Assembly (NCBI RefSeq): GCF_002699985.1
Contig: NZ_LKBT01000023.1
Coordinates: 343,520-407,519, forward strand
DNA length: 64,000 bases
Origin: Pseudomonas sp. ICMP 561
GTDB lineage: Bacteria; Pseudomonadota; Gammaproteobacteria; Pseudomonadales; Pseudomonadaceae
Reading direction: 5' to 3'
Positions within the stretch are counted from its first letter, which is position 1, and every line of letters begins with the position of its first letter. The notes beneath the pieces were generated by a model, which saw only the letters and a list, made by a program, of their open reading frames with translations, did no database searches and was not told the origin of the DNA. Of the stretch, positions 25,412 through 34,552 are shown piece after piece. Position numbers and translations under genes: made by a program.

Positions 25412-26458
25412 ATGAACACCCTATCGGCGAGTGACCGTGCGCAACTGTTGCGTGAAACCACCGCACAGTTCTGGCAGCACATCGTGCCCATCGTGCAGAT
25501 TGCTTTTTGTATTCATCTCGTCCTGTTTGTCTTGTTCAGTGCGCTGAAAGTCCCTTTGCTGGCGGTGGGCAACGGCTTCAGCATTCTGGCGTATGTGGCG
25601 TGCCTCAGAGCCATCCGCGCCGGGCATTACAGCCTGGCTGGCATGCTGATGAGTGGAGAAATCATCCTTCACGCGTTGCTGGCGACCTGGGTGCTGGGCT
25701 GGAACAGTAATTTCTACTTCTACCTTTATTGCGTGATTCCGATCATCGCATTCAGTTTCCAGAGTGCGCGCCGGGTACGGCTGTTGCTTAACCTGGCAAT
25801 TCTTGTGATATCGGTGGGCGGCTTCGCTCTACGTGGATACATGGGGATAAATTCTGGCGTGTCCCCGCAGCTACTGGATGTACTCGGCATCATCAATGTA
25901 TTGACTGCGGTCGGTGTTTTATTACATGGCACCGCTCTGTCGGTACGCTTCACGCGGTCCATGCAACTGAGCCTGTTTCAGACCGCCAACCGCGACAGTC
26001 TGACCAACCTCTACACCCGACGCCGGGTGATGCTCGGTGTACGGCAGTTGGCCGACTCGGTGCCGTCAGCGATTATTCTGCTGGACGTCGACCACTTCAA
26101 ACAGATCAACGACCGCCTGGGCCACGAGCAGGGTGACCTGATCCTTCAGCGGGTGGCTGACGCCATCAGCAGCAATGTGCGTGCGACAGATGTGGCGTCT
26201 CGCTGGGGCGGCGAGGAATTTCTGGTGTTGATGCCCGATGCCTCGGAACAGGCGGCGCAGGCCGTGGCTGATCGAATCCTGTCGCGCATCCGCGAATGGG
26301 TCGGGCAAGTGGATCAGGGGCCGCTGACCGTAACGGCAACCCTGGCTGTGAGCCAAATTCGTTCGGGAGAAAGCTTTGAAAGCGCCCTCAAGCGAGCGGA
26401 TCAGGCGTTGTATCAGGGCAAGCAGCAGGGGCGTGATCAGGTGGTCCTGGCCGGGTGA
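25412..26458 (+). CDS. Membrane diguanylate cyclase (GGDEF)
   Basis: A 348-residue inner-membrane protein. Five to six hydrophobic segments lie between residues about 25 and 175, then a GGDEF domain with RDSLTNLYTRRR, IILLDVDHFKQINDRLGHEQGD and SRWGGEEFLVLMP. The RxxD inhibition site is present (RATD, five residues before GGEEF), so the enzyme is expected to be both active and product-inhibited. GAGG lies about ten bases before the ATG. It stands alone between a gene-poor stretch and a repeat array. Confidence 0.9.
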   Translation: MNTLSASDRAQLLRETTAQFWQHIVPIVQIAFCIHLVLFVLFSALKVPLLAVGNGFSILAYVACLRAIRAGHYSLAGMLMSGEIILHALLATWVLGWNSNFYFYLYCVIPIIAFSFQSARRVRLLLNLAILVISVGGFALRGYMGINSGVSPQLLDVLGIINVLTAVGVLLHGTALSVRFTRSMQLSLFQTANRDSLTNLYTRRRVMLGVRQLADSVPSAIILLDVDHFKQINDRLGHEQGDLILQRVADAISSNVRATDVASRWGGEEFLVLMPDASEQAAQAVADRILSRIREWVGQVDQGPLTVTATLAVSQIRSGESFESALKRADQALYQGKQQGRDQVVLAG

Positions 26459-26502
26459 GCGGTACGCGACCGTATGTTTGCCTGCAAGCTAGCTCTTGAT
26501 CT

Positions 26503-26851
26503 TGTAGGACCGGCTTTAGCCGGGAGAGCGGCATGTCGCCAAAGAAAGTTTAGCGAACATTCGGACTTCCTCCCGGCTAAAGCGGAACGCCGCCCGGCCG
26601 GTCCTACGGAATAGCTCGGTCTATGTGGGAGCGAGGCTTGCCCGCGATAAGGGCGCCGCGGTTTATCAGATAGACCGCGATGCTTGTCTCGTCGGAATGC
26701 TGCCCAGACCAAGCCTCGCTCCCACAGGTTCTGGTGTGATCCTGCGATTTGCGAAGTGTCGTGGAGCGAATTCATTCGCGAAGGGGCCGGTACATCCGCA
26801 ACTGATGTATCGCTTGAAATGCCGCCTTCCCGAATGAATTCGGTCCTACGG
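26503..26851. repeat. Three different hairpin repeats in a row
   Basis: The 420-bp gap holds three units. 26503-26609 has arms GTAGGACCGGCTTTAGCCGGGAG and CTCCCGGCTAAAGC, with an extra GGAACGCCGCCCGG inserted before CCGGTCCTAC. 26624-26727 has ends GTGGGAGCGAGGCTTG and CAAGCCTCGCTCCCAC. 26760-26851 has arms GGAGCGAATTCATTCGCGAA and CCCGAATGAATTCGGTCCTAC. No gene is supported here. Confidence 0.8.
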
Positions 26852-26880
26852 GTTAACGTACGTCGCCATGAATCAGCTCA

Positions 26881-28563
26881 TCACGCGGGAAAGTGCAGCG
26901 CGTTGGTCAGATCGCCCATGGGCGTCTGCCCGCGAGCGGTCATCGCCTGATCGCGTTCCTTCAGACCATCAAGCTTTTCCAGCCCGTGAACCCGGGTGAT
27001 CAGGCGCAGGATCGAGGCAGTATCGTAAACAGTGTGATCCACCGTGCCTTTACGGGCGAAAGGCGAGACTACCAATGCCGGAATGCGCGTGCCCGGCCCC
27101 CAGCGATCGCCTTGCGGTGGCGCTACGTGGTCCCACCAGCCGCCGTTTTCGTCCACCGTGATGACGATGACCATGTTTTCCCACTGCGGGCTGTTACGCA
27201 GCACCTTGATCACTCGGTCAATATGTCGATCACCAGCCGCGACGTCAGCGTATCCGGCGTGCATGTTCAGGTTGCCCTGAGGCTTGTAGAAGGTCACGGC
27301 AGGCAACTTGCCTGCTTCGGCATCGGCAAGGAATTTATTGCTGCTGACTTCATCGCCCAGCCCGCCATCGCGCAGGCGCTTTTTGCGCTCGGCCGGGTTT
27401 TGCGGGCCTTGCTGTACAAAGTAGTTGAACGGCTGATGGTGATACTGAAAGTTAGGGATCTTCGGGATGCCGGTAGAGTCCTTGAATTCATCCAACGTGA
27501 CCTGCCAGGCACCCGCGTACCACGCCCAGTCGATGTCCTTTTTCGACAGCTTGTCGCCAATGTGCTCGTGAGTTTGCGGCACCAGCACGTTAGGCAGGTC
27601 AGGCTTGGAATAGTCCGGTTTTGCCGGATCACGCAGCCAGGTTGGCCAGAACGGCGGTGCCAGAGTGTTAACCGCAAAGCCATCGGGCGTTAGTGCGCTG
27701 GGGCCGAATTGCGGTGCGCCGGTCATGGCGCTGGCCGGGGACTGCTCCAGTGGCTTGAGGCGCGGATCTTTCGGGTTATCGCTCTGCAATTGGGCAATCT
27801 GTGATTTAGCCGCCGAGTTTGCAGCATTCGGGTAAATCGGCGCGGTGGCGGCAATCAGGTATTGGTGGTTGAGGAATGAGCCGCCAAAGGCACCCTGAAA
27901 GAAGTTGTCAAAGAGCACAAATTCCCTGGCAACGTCCCACAGACGCAACGAATACTGACTTTGTGCGTAGTAACCCATGGGCAGGCCGCCCGAATCGGCC
28001 CAGGCGACGAAGCGGTCATTCTTGCCGCCGTTGATCTGCATCTGGTTCTGATAGAACACATGCCACAGGTCCCGGGTCACGAGGCTCAGAGGCAAGTCTT
28101 CGCCGTTCATGCCTTTGAGCGGGAAGGGCGCATTCGGCAGGTTTTCCTGAAACTGCCCGCCAGCGGGATAACTCACTCCGTCAACCGTTTGTGGCCCCAT
28201 TTGCAGAACGCCGCCCCAAGCCGGTGGCAGGGTCTTCAGCAATGAGCCATCCCGATCGCGCTGCTCATAGTCGGCGGGTTTCAGCGATGACAGCGGCTTT
28301 TCCACACCGGGAAAATTACCGAACAGATTATTGAAACTGCGGTTTTCGGCGTAGATCACCACGATGGTTTTGACGTTGTCGCGCAGTGCCTTATCAAGCG
28401 CCATACCGGTGAGAGGTGCGGCGGCAGGCGTTGATGCAGGTGGTTTTTCCTGAGCCGTTGCATAGCCGCTCAGTGTCATGCCGGCCCCTAATGCAGCCAT
28501 GCCGCCCAGAAAGCGGCGGCGGCCAGGGTCGGTCTGCGAGTTATCGTCCGGTTTGTCGCTCAT
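26881..28563 (-). CDS. Tat-exported phosphoesterase, acid phosphatase AcpA/phospholipase C family
   Basis: A 560-residue protein with a twin-arginine signal (DPGRRRFLGGMAALGAGMTLSG). The mature chain has the PF04185 phosphoesterase pattern: KTIVVIYAENRSFNNLFGNFPG near the N-terminus, then DIDWAWYAGAW, NMHAGYADVAAGDRHI, MVIVITVDENGGWWDHVAPP and RIPALVVSPFARKGTVDHTVYDTASILRLI. These supply the metal-binding and nucleophile positions of the family. It should act in the periplasm or outside the cell, releasing phosphate from organic esters; whether it prefers phospholipids or other esters cannot be decided. No Pho box was recognised upstream. Confidence 0.88.
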   Translation of the reverse strand: MSDKPDDNSQTDPGRRRFLGGMAALGAGMTLSGYATAQEKPPASTPAAAPLTGMALDKALRDNVKTIVVIYAENRSFNNLFGNFPGVEKPLSSLKPADYEQRDRDGSLLKTLPPAWGGVLQMGPQTVDGVSYPAGGQFQENLPNAPFPLKGMNGEDLPLSLVTRDLWHVFYQNQMQINGGKNDRFVAWADSGGLPMGYYAQSQYSLRLWDVAREFVLFDNFFQGAFGGSFLNHQYLIAATAPIYPNAANSAAKSQIAQLQSDNPKDPRLKPLEQSPASAMTGAPQFGPSALTPDGFAVNTLAPPFWPTWLRDPAKPDYSKPDLPNVLVPQTHEHIGDKLSKKDIDWAWYAGAWQVTLDEFKDSTGIPKIPNFQYHHQPFNYFVQQGPQNPAERKKRLRDGGLGDEVSSNKFLADAEAGKLPAVTFYKPQGNLNMHAGYADVAAGDRHIDRVIKVLRNSPQWENMVIVITVDENGGWWDHVAPPQGDRWGPGTRIPALVVSPFARKGTVDHTVYDTASILRLITRVHGLEKLDGLKERDQAMTARGQTPMGDLTNALHFPA

Positions 28564-28673
28564 CGTGGATTACCTGCCCAGGATAAATGTTGCCAAATAT
28601 TTCAGGCGAGCGTATCCATGCTATATGACGGTATTGCGACAGTGACTTATGCACGCTGGGTTGAGGGCTTTCT

Positions 28674-29426
28674 TCAAGTGCGTGGTGCTGTGTATCGATC
28701 AACGATTTGCTGGATTTCACCCGAGACCCTCATGCGTACCAGCGTGCGCAGAATTTTCTGCGTCGGCAGGCCTGGGTCATTACGGATGATGCAGCCGGCC
28801 GGCTGATCAGCGATCAGGGCGACGGATTTCAATTGTTCATCGGCGGGTAAGTCACGGTTGAGCCAGTCCAGCACCAGTTGGCTGGCTACTGCGTAGTGGT
28901 AGCGTCCCGCAACAAGTTTTCGCAGTGTCTGCTCCTGACTGCGGGCGTCCTCGCGAACCAGTTGGTGGTTATCGAACAGGTATTGCAGGTCGGGGTAGTT
29001 GTAGCCCAGCACGGTGCCAATGGTTTCGTTATCGAACTGTTCGGGGTAGGGCCCTGCGGCGGTTGCGGCGGAGGCGATCAGCAAGTCGCGCTGATAGAGG
29101 ATCGGTAGACTCCAGAAGTAATCCCCCGAGAGATTCGGCACCCAGGCTTGTGCTGCATAGCAACGAATGTCGATTTCGCCACGCTCCAGCGCCCCCTGAA
29201 CCCGTGGGCGCGGCATTACGCGGTATTCAGCTTCACGGCCTACCTGACGCGCGAGGCTTTGCATGATGTCGTACAGAATTCCGGATGTCGGTTGATGATT
29301 GTCCAGCTGGACCAGTGGCATCGACCAGCTGTCCGCTACCGAAAACCGCAGGGGCGGTTCTGTCGCCTCCACAGGCAAGGCAACCATCAGCAATAGCGTT
29401 ACGAGACTGACGCGGATTCGTCGCAT
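28674..29426 (-). CDS. Periplasmic solute-binding protein (family 3)
   Basis: A 250-residue protein with signal peptide (MRRIRVSLVTLLLMVALPVEA). The mature part resembles extracellular solute-binding family 3: PLRFSVADSWSMPLVQLDN, GILYDIMQSLARQVGREAEYRVMPRPRVQGALERGEIDIRC, then GTVLGYNYPDLQ and the ending VSGEIQQIVDRY. No permease or ATPase genes are adjacent, so it may serve an unlinked amino-acid-type ABC transporter or act as a stand-alone sensor partner. GAGGG precedes the ATG. Confidence 0.85.
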   Translation of the reverse strand: MRRIRVSLVTLLLMVALPVEATEPPLRFSVADSWSMPLVQLDNHQPTSGILYDIMQSLARQVGREAEYRVMPRPRVQGALERGEIDIRCYAAQAWVPNLSGDYFWSLPILYQRDLLIASAATAAGPYPEQFDNETIGTVLGYNYPDLQYLFDNHQLVREDARSQEQTLRKLVAGRYHYAVASQLVLDWLNRDLPADEQLKSVALIADQPAGCIIRNDPGLPTQKILRTLVRMRVSGEIQQIVDRYTAPRT

Positions 29427-29554
29427 AGTAGGTCCCTCAACTACGAGCCATGTATAAAACGCTCTCTAAAGACCGGATTACGGCGTGTCTTCACATCCAT
29501 TTGCACAGCTTAGTCAGAATAGAGGAGGACACCAGATGCAATTTTGCCCCTGCT

Positions 29555-29570
29555 CCGCTAGCATTAGCGG
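29555..29570 (+). promoter_or_regulatory. Perfect palindrome 30 bp before dnaX
   Basis: CCGCTAGCATTAGCGG is a 6-bp perfect inverted repeat with a 4-bp spacer, 30 bp upstream of the dnaX start. It could be an operator or an mRNA hairpin. The rest of the 170-bp gap shows no SRP RNA or other RNA gene. Confidence 0.4.
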
Positions 29571-29600
29571 TCTTCCGCTTCCCAGTTGCGACGGTTTTCC

Positions 29601-31760
29601 ATGAGTTATCAGGTTCTTGCACGTAAATGGCGTCCGCGCTCGTTCCGCGAAATGGTCGGCCAGACCCATGTGCTGAAGGCCCTGATCAATGCCCTGGACA
29701 GTCAGCGCCTGCACCATGCCTATCTATTCACCGGCACCCGGGGGGTGGGCAAGACCACTATCGCGCGGATTATCGCGAAGTGTCTGAACTGCGAAACAGG
29801 CATTACTTCGACGCCCTGTGGTACCTGTTCGGTGTGTCGCGAGATTGACGAAGGGCGCTTTGTCGACCTGATCGAGATCGACGCCGCAAGCCGCACCAAG
29901 GTCGAGGACACCCGCGAACTGCTGGATAACGTGCAATACGCCCCGAGCCGCGGGCGCTTCAAGGTCTACCTGATCGACGAAGTGCATATGCTTTCCAGCC
30001 ACTCGTTCAACGCCCTGCTGAAGACGCTTGAAGAGCCGCCCCCGTACGTCAAATTCATCCTGGCGACCACTGATCCGCAAAAACTGCCCGCGACGATTTT
30101 GTCCCGATGCCTGCAGTTTTCCCTGAAAAACATGACGCCGGAGCGCGTGGTCGAGCATTTGACCCATGTGCTGGGCGTCGAAAATGTGCCTTTTGAAGAC
30201 GACGCGCTGTGGTTGTTGGGGCGTGCCGCCGACGGCTCCATGCGCGATGCCATGAGCCTCACCGATCAGGCGATTGCCTTTGGCGAAGGCAAGGTCATGG
30301 CTACCGATGTACGTGCGATGCTCGGTACGCTGGATCACGGGCAGGTGTTCGATGTATTGACCGCCTTGATCGACGGCGATGCCCGCAGTTTGCTCGAAGC
30401 CGTCCGTCATCTGGCCGAACAGGGCCCTGACTGGAATGGCGTGTTGTCGGAAATCCTCAACGTGCTGCACCGCGTGGCGATTGCCCAGGCGCTGCCCGAA
30501 GGTGTCGATAACGGCCATGGCGACCGCGACCGGGTGCTTGCACTGGCTCAGGCATTGCCTGCCGAAGACGTACAGTTTTACTACCAGATGGGTTTGATCG
30601 GCCGACGCGATCTGCCATTGGCACCGGATCCGCGCGGCGGCTTCGAAATGGTCCTGCTGCGGATGTTGGCGTTCCGTCCCGCAGACAGCAGTGATGGCCC
30701 GAGGCAGCCGCTAAAGACAGTGGGAATCAACCCGGCCACAGTTGATTCCCCACAACAAGTGGCCGGTGCGACCCCTGTCGCGCCGGTAGCCGTTGCTCCC
30801 GTCCAGGCCGCCGCGCCTGTTGTTGCTGCGCCGGTCGCCGAGCCGATTGTCGAGGTTGAGTCGCAGGCAGTTGCGCCGATTCCTGTGCCTGCCGCTCGTG
30901 AACCTGGGCCGGTCGAAGAGGTTGACCTGCCGTGGAATGAGCCGCAAGCGTTGCCGCCGGTAGCCGAAGATCAACCCGAACCTGAGCCGAATACTACGCC
31001 TGCCCAGGAACTGGTCGCCGAGCCAGTACTGGACACCGTCGCTGAACAGCCGGAACTCACGCCGATGCCAGGTCCCGCGCCAGCCAGTCCGGTGCCGGAT
31101 GCGCCGGAGGTTGAAGCGCCACAGCCTGAGGCCTTTGCCGAGCAGGCCGTGACGCCCGCAATGCTTGAAGCCATCCCCGATGCTTACGTGCCCGCGCCGA
31201 TGGATCGCGATGACGAGCCGCCACCGGATGATGATTATGTTGAGCCGGATGTGGACATCGATCCCGCGTCCTATAGTTTCCTTGATGAACTGGCGCACGA
31301 AACCGTCACTGAAGAGGTCGAACCTGAACCGGCTCCGGCGGCCAAACCAGCGACGGGTCTGGCTGCTGAATGGCTGGACATGTTTAACAAGTTGCCGATT
31401 TCCGGGATGACCAGCAGCATTGCCTCCAACTGCACGCTGGTCGCGATGGACGGTGATGACTGGTTGCTGCACCTGGATCCGGGGCACAGTGCCTTGTTCA
31501 ACGCAACCCAGTTGCGCCGTATCAACGATGGCCTGAATCAATTTACCGGGCGCACGATCAACCTCAAGATCGAGTTGATCAAGCCCGAGCAGGAAACCCC
31601 TGCGCAGGCGGCTTCGCGGTTGCGCGTGGAGCGTCAGCGGCAGGCAGAGGCGTCGATTCATGCTGATCCGTTCATCCAGCAGATGCTTGAACAGTTTGGC
31701 GCAGTGATCCGGGAGGATACGATTAAGCCCGTGGATGCCTCGGTAGCTCAGACTCATTAA
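29601..31760 (+). CDS. dnaX: DNA polymerase III tau subunit
   Basis: The start is the ATG at 29601 (MSYQVLARKWRPRSFREMVGQ). The 719-residue product has the AAA+ clamp-loader domain with Walker A GTRGVGKTT, the four-Cys zinc site in CLNCETGITSTPCGTCSVC, Walker B VYLIDEVHML and sensor ATTDPQKLP. After the lid and collar domain (to about residue 370) comes a long Pro/Ala/Glu-rich linker (about 375-600) and a conserved C-terminal domain (AAEWLDMFNKLPISGMTSS ... PFIQQMLEQFGAVIREDTIKP) that binds the polymerase and helicase in tau. I saw no A-rich slippery heptamer like that of E. coli, so a frameshifted gamma form is not supported. First gene of the dnaX-ybaB unit. Confidence 0.96.
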   Translation: MSYQVLARKWRPRSFREMVGQTHVLKALINALDSQRLHHAYLFTGTRGVGKTTIARIIAKCLNCETGITSTPCGTCSVCREIDEGRFVDLIEIDAASRTKVEDTRELLDNVQYAPSRGRFKVYLIDEVHMLSSHSFNALLKTLEEPPPYVKFILATTDPQKLPATILSRCLQFSLKNMTPERVVEHLTHVLGVENVPFEDDALWLLGRAADGSMRDAMSLTDQAIAFGEGKVMATDVRAMLGTLDHGQVFDVLTALIDGDARSLLEAVRHLAEQGPDWNGVLSEILNVLHRVAIAQALPEGVDNGHGDRDRVLALAQALPAEDVQFYYQMGLIGRRDLPLAPDPRGGFEMVLLRMLAFRPADSSDGPRQPLKTVGINPATVDSPQQVAGATPVAPVAVAPVQAAAPVVAAPVAEPIVEVESQAVAPIPVPAAREPGPVEEVDLPWNEPQALPPVAEDQPEPEPNTTPAQELVAEPVLDTVAEQPELTPMPGPAPASPVPDAPEVEAPQPEAFAEQAVTPAMLEAIPDAYVPAPMDRDDEPPPDDDYVEPDVDIDPASYSFLDELAHETVTEEVEPEPAPAAKPATGLAAEWLDMFNKLPISGMTSSIASNCTLVAMDGDDWLLHLDPGHSALFNATQLRRINDGLNQFTGRTINLKIELIKPEQETPAQAASRLRVERQRQAEASIHADPFIQQMLEQFGAVIREDTIKPVDASVAQTH

Positions 31761-31824
31761 CTGACGGTGGGAGGCCGAATGGTTTCCTACCCGCTAACAC
31801 AATCAACTTTCGAGGAGATATCCC

Positions 31825-32151
31825 ATGATGAAAGGTGGCATGGCTGGCCTGATGAAGCAGGCGCAGCAAATGCAGGAAAAAATGGCCAAGATGCAGGAAG
31901 AACTGGCCAATGCCGAGGTCACCGGCCAATCGGGCGCAGGCCTGGTCAGCGTCGTGATGACCGGTCGCCATGACGTCAAGCGCATCAATCTGGATGACAG
32001 CCTGATGCAGGAAGACAAAGAAGTTCTGGAAGACCTGATCGCTGCCGCTGTCAACGACGCGGTACGCAAAATCGAACAGGCCAGCCAGGAAAAGACTTCC
32101 AGCATGACCGCTGGCATGCAATTGCCGCCGGGCATGAAGCTGCCGTTCTGA
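31825..32151 (+). CDS. ybaB: Nucleoid-associated protein YbaB/EbfC
   Basis: A 108-residue dimeric DNA-binding protein. It starts at 31825 behind GAGGAGAT and shows the family pattern MKGGMAGLMKQAQQMQEKMAKMQEELA, VTGQSGAGLVSVVMTGRHDVKRI and VAVNDAVRKIEQ-type C-terminal helix (AAAVNDAVRKIEQASQEK). It lies 64 bp after dnaX, the usual linkage in gammaproteobacteria, and is followed by a strong terminator, so dnaX-ybaB forms one transcript separate from recR. Confidence 0.96.
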   Translation: MMKGGMAGLMKQAQQMQEKMAKMQEELANAEVTGQSGAGLVSVVMTGRHDVKRINLDDSLMQEDKEVLEDLIAAAVNDAVRKIEQASQEKTSSMTAGMQLPPGMKLPF

Positions 32152-32167
32152 TTGCAGGTTGTTCCCC

Positions 32168-32198
32168 AAAAATGCCAGGCCAAGTGCCTGGCATTTTT
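32168..32198 (+). terminator. Intrinsic terminator after ybaB
   Basis: AAAAATGCCAGGC pairs with GCCTGGCATTTTT around a CAAGT loop, 17 bp after the ybaB stop. The T run follows the stem directly. Confidence 0.92.
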
Positions 32199-32230
32199 GT
32201 TTGTGCAAAAAGATCCGTATAGCGAAGCCC

Positions 32231-32702
32231 CTGTGGGAGATTCTATGTTTGCTTGCAATCCCGTAGGACCGGCTTTAGCCGGGAGAGCGGTATTTCTGAC
32301 GAAGAGTATGTAGTGAATGTCCCGACGCCCTCCCGGCTAAAGCCGGTCCTACGGAATAGCGCGATCGCCTGTGGGAGCGGTGCTTGCCCGCGAAGAACGA
32401 TAACGCGGTATGCCTGATACACCGCGGTGACTGATTCGCGGGCAAGCGCGCTCCTACGGATTTGGCGATCGTCTGTGGGAGATTCTATGTTTGCTTGCAA
32501 TCCCGTAGGACCGGCTTTAGCCGGGAGAGCGGTATTTCTGAAGAAGAATATGTAGTGAATGTCCCGACGCCCTCCCGGCTAAAGCCGGTCCTACGGATAG
32601 CGCGATCGCCTGTGGGAGCCGGGCTTGCCCGCGATGCAGGCGCTGCGGTGGGGCAGATGAATCCGGTTGATTTTTTCGCGGGCGAGCCACGCTCCAACAG
32701 GG
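32231..32702. repeat. Direct duplication of a two-hairpin cassette
   Basis: A cassette starting CTGTGGGAGATTCTATGTTT at 32231 is repeated from 32473 (period 242 bp). Each copy contains a GTAGGACCGGCTTTAGCCGG hairpin (32261-32354 and 32503-32596) and then a unit with ends GTGGGAGC-GCTTGCCCGCG and CGCGGGC-AGC-GCTCC (32370-32459 and 32611-32702). The two first halves are almost identical; the second halves have diverged more. This fills the 636-bp gap between ybaB and the oxidoreductase gene. Confidence 0.85.
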
Positions 32703-32787
32703 CTAGAGGTATTCAATCGAACGCCCCCGCCTCACGATGGTCTGCTTCTGCATACCCCATAGAATTCATTTCCAAGGAGCCGCTTTG

Positions 32788-33822
32788 ATGACCCAAGAAT
32801 TGATTCTTAACCAGCGAATTGTCCTGGCCTCGCGTCCGACCGGTGCACCGACCCCGGAGAACTTTCGTCTTGAGCGTGAAGCGCTGCCCGATCTGCAGGA
32901 AGGGCAGGTGCAGTTGCGCACCCTTTATCTTTCACTGGACCCCTACATGCGCGGACGCATGAGCGATGCACCGTCTTATGCCGATCCGGTGGAAATCGAC
33001 GCGGTAATGGAAGGCGGTGCGGTCAGCATCGTCGAGCAGTCGCGTAATCCTGCATTTAAGGTCGGCGACCGCGTAGTTGGCCAGACCGGCTGGCAGACTC
33101 ACAGCATCAATGATGGTGCTGCATTGAAAGTCATTCCGAAAGACCTGCCCAGCGATTCCATGGCCGTAGGCGTATTGGGCATGCCTGGCATGACCGCTTA
33201 CATGGGATTGATGGACATCGGCAAGCCACAGGCAGGCGAAACACTCGTCGTTGCCGCGGCGTCAGGCGCTGTAGGCTCTGTGGTGGGTCAGGTGGCCAAG
33301 TTGCAGGGCCTGCGAGTGGTGGGCGTTGCTGGTGGCGCAGAAAAGTGCCGTTATGTTGTTGACGAGCTGGGCTTCGACGCCTGTATCGACCACAAGAGCG
33401 ACAACTTTGCAGAAGAGTTGAAGCAGGCCTGCGGTAAAGGTATCGACATCTATTTCGAGCTGGTGGGCGGTAAGGTTTTCGATGCAGTACTGCCGCTGCT
33501 CAACCCCCGGGCACGGATTCCCGTGTGTGGCGTGATCGCGCAGTACAACGCCCAAGGCGTGCCGGAAGGGCCAAACGAGCTGCCGCTGCTGTTGCGTACG
33601 ATGCTGACCAAGCGTGCCCGCATGCAAGGGTTTATCGTGTTCGAAGAATACGGTGATCGCCACGAAGAGTTTTTCCGTGAAATGACGCCACTGGTCACAC
33701 AGGGCAAGATCAAATTCCGTGAAGACGTAGTGCAGGGCCTCGAGCAGGCGCCAGAAGCCTTTATTGGTCTGCTGGAAGGACGCAACTTTGGCAAGTTGGT
33801 GGTCCACGTCTCAGACGCATGA
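32788..33822 (+). CDS. NADP-dependent MDR-family oxidoreductase (CurA/leukotriene B4 dehydrogenase-like)
   Basis: The ATG at 32788, with AAGGAGC upstream, gives 344 residues. The N-terminal domain (LNQRIVLASRPTGAPTPENFRLE, LYLSLDPYMRGRMSD) and the Rossmann motif VVAAASGAVGSVVGQVAKLQGLRVVG mark a zinc-free medium-chain reductase of the PTGR/CurA group. These use NADPH to reduce the double bond of alpha,beta-unsaturated carbonyls, hence detoxification of reactive enones. It is cytosolic. It sits between ybaB and recR, with repeat DNA and a terminator before it, so it probably has its own promoter and may read into recR. Confidence 0.92.
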   Translation: MTQELILNQRIVLASRPTGAPTPENFRLEREALPDLQEGQVQLRTLYLSLDPYMRGRMSDAPSYADPVEIDAVMEGGAVSIVEQSRNPAFKVGDRVVGQTGWQTHSINDGAALKVIPKDLPSDSMAVGVLGMPGMTAYMGLMDIGKPQAGETLVVAAASGAVGSVVGQVAKLQGLRVVGVAGGAEKCRYVVDELGFDACIDHKSDNFAEELKQACGKGIDIYFELVGGKVFDAVLPLLNPRARIPVCGVIAQYNAQGVPEGPNELPLLLRTMLTKRARMQGFIVFEEYGDRHEEFFREMTPLVTQGKIKFREDVVQGLEQAPEAFIGLLEGRNFGKLVVHVSDA

Positions 33823-33896
33823 CGTAACCCTTGATTGACGCTACAGGCAGGGCGCGGGTATAAACCGCGTCTTGTGTTTTTGTCGGACCTTTCTCC

Positions 33897-34499
33897 ATGA
33901 GCTTCAGCCCACTGATTCGCCAACTGATCGATGCCCTGCGTACCCTGCCGGGTGTCGGTCAAAAAACTGCGCAACGCATGGCGCTGCAATTGCTTGAGCG
34001 TGATCGCAGTGGCGGTTCACGGCTGGCGCTGGCGTTGAGCCAGGCGATGGAAGGGGTTGGGCACTGTCGGCAGTGCCGCACCCTGACTGAAGACGATCTG
34101 TGCCCGCAATGTTCGGACAACCGCCGCGACGACACATTACTGTGCGTAGTGGAAGGGCCGATGGATGTTTACGCCGTGGAGCAGACCGGTTATCGCGGGC
34201 GCTACTTCGTGCTCAAAGGCCACTTGTCACCACTGGACGGGCTGGGCCCGGAAGCCATTGGTATTCCTCAACTGCTGGCACGCATCAACGAGCAGGGGAC
34301 CTTCAGTGAAGTCATCCTGGCGACCAATCCTACGGTCGAGGGCGAAGCCACCGCACACTATATCGCGCAGTTGCTGACCAACAAAGGTCTGATCACCTCA
34401 CGCATCGCTCATGGCGTGCCACTGGGTGGCGAGCTGGAACTGGTGGACGGCGGGACGCTGGCCCACTCGTTTGCAGGGCGTAAGCCGATTGCGTTGTAA
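33897..34499 (+). CDS. recR: Recombination mediator RecR
   Basis: A 200-residue protein, full length. The N-terminal helix-hairpin-helix is seen in LIDALRTLPGVGQKTAQRMALQLL. A four-Cys zinc finger follows (CRQCRTLTEDDLCPQCSD) and then a Toprim domain with VVEGPMDVYAVEQTG and EVILATNPTVEGEATAHYI. The C-terminal Walker-like segment GVPLGGELELVDGGTLAHSFAGRKPI is complete. RecR works with RecO/RecF to load RecA at gaps. It lies 74 bp downstream of the oxidoreductase gene. Confidence 0.97.
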   Translation: MSFSPLIRQLIDALRTLPGVGQKTAQRMALQLLERDRSGGSRLALALSQAMEGVGHCRQCRTLTEDDLCPQCSDNRRDDTLLCVVEGPMDVYAVEQTGYRGRYFVLKGHLSPLDGLGPEAIGIPQLLARINEQGTFSEVILATNPTVEGEATAHYIAQLLTNKGLITSRIAHGVPLGGELELVDGGTLAHSFAGRKPIAL

Positions 34500-34552
34500 G
34501 CACTGATACTTAACCAGGCCGCGCATCCATGTCTGGATTGAAATGCGATTTA

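Noticed and set aside
26503..26851. CRISPR array
   Set aside because: The repeats are hairpins of different families with irregular spacing, and there are no unique equal-length spacers or cas genes.
29427..29600. 4.5S (SRP) RNA gene upstream of dnaX
   Set aside because: The conserved GGAAGGAAGCAGCC-type core is absent from this gap.
30711..31757. 348-residue Arg-rich open frame opposite dnaX
   Set aside because: It arises from the Pro/Ala/Glu-rich linker of tau read backwards.
29601..31760. Programmed frameshift producing a gamma subunit from dnaX
   Set aside because: No A-rich slippery heptamer with a following stem-loop was found.
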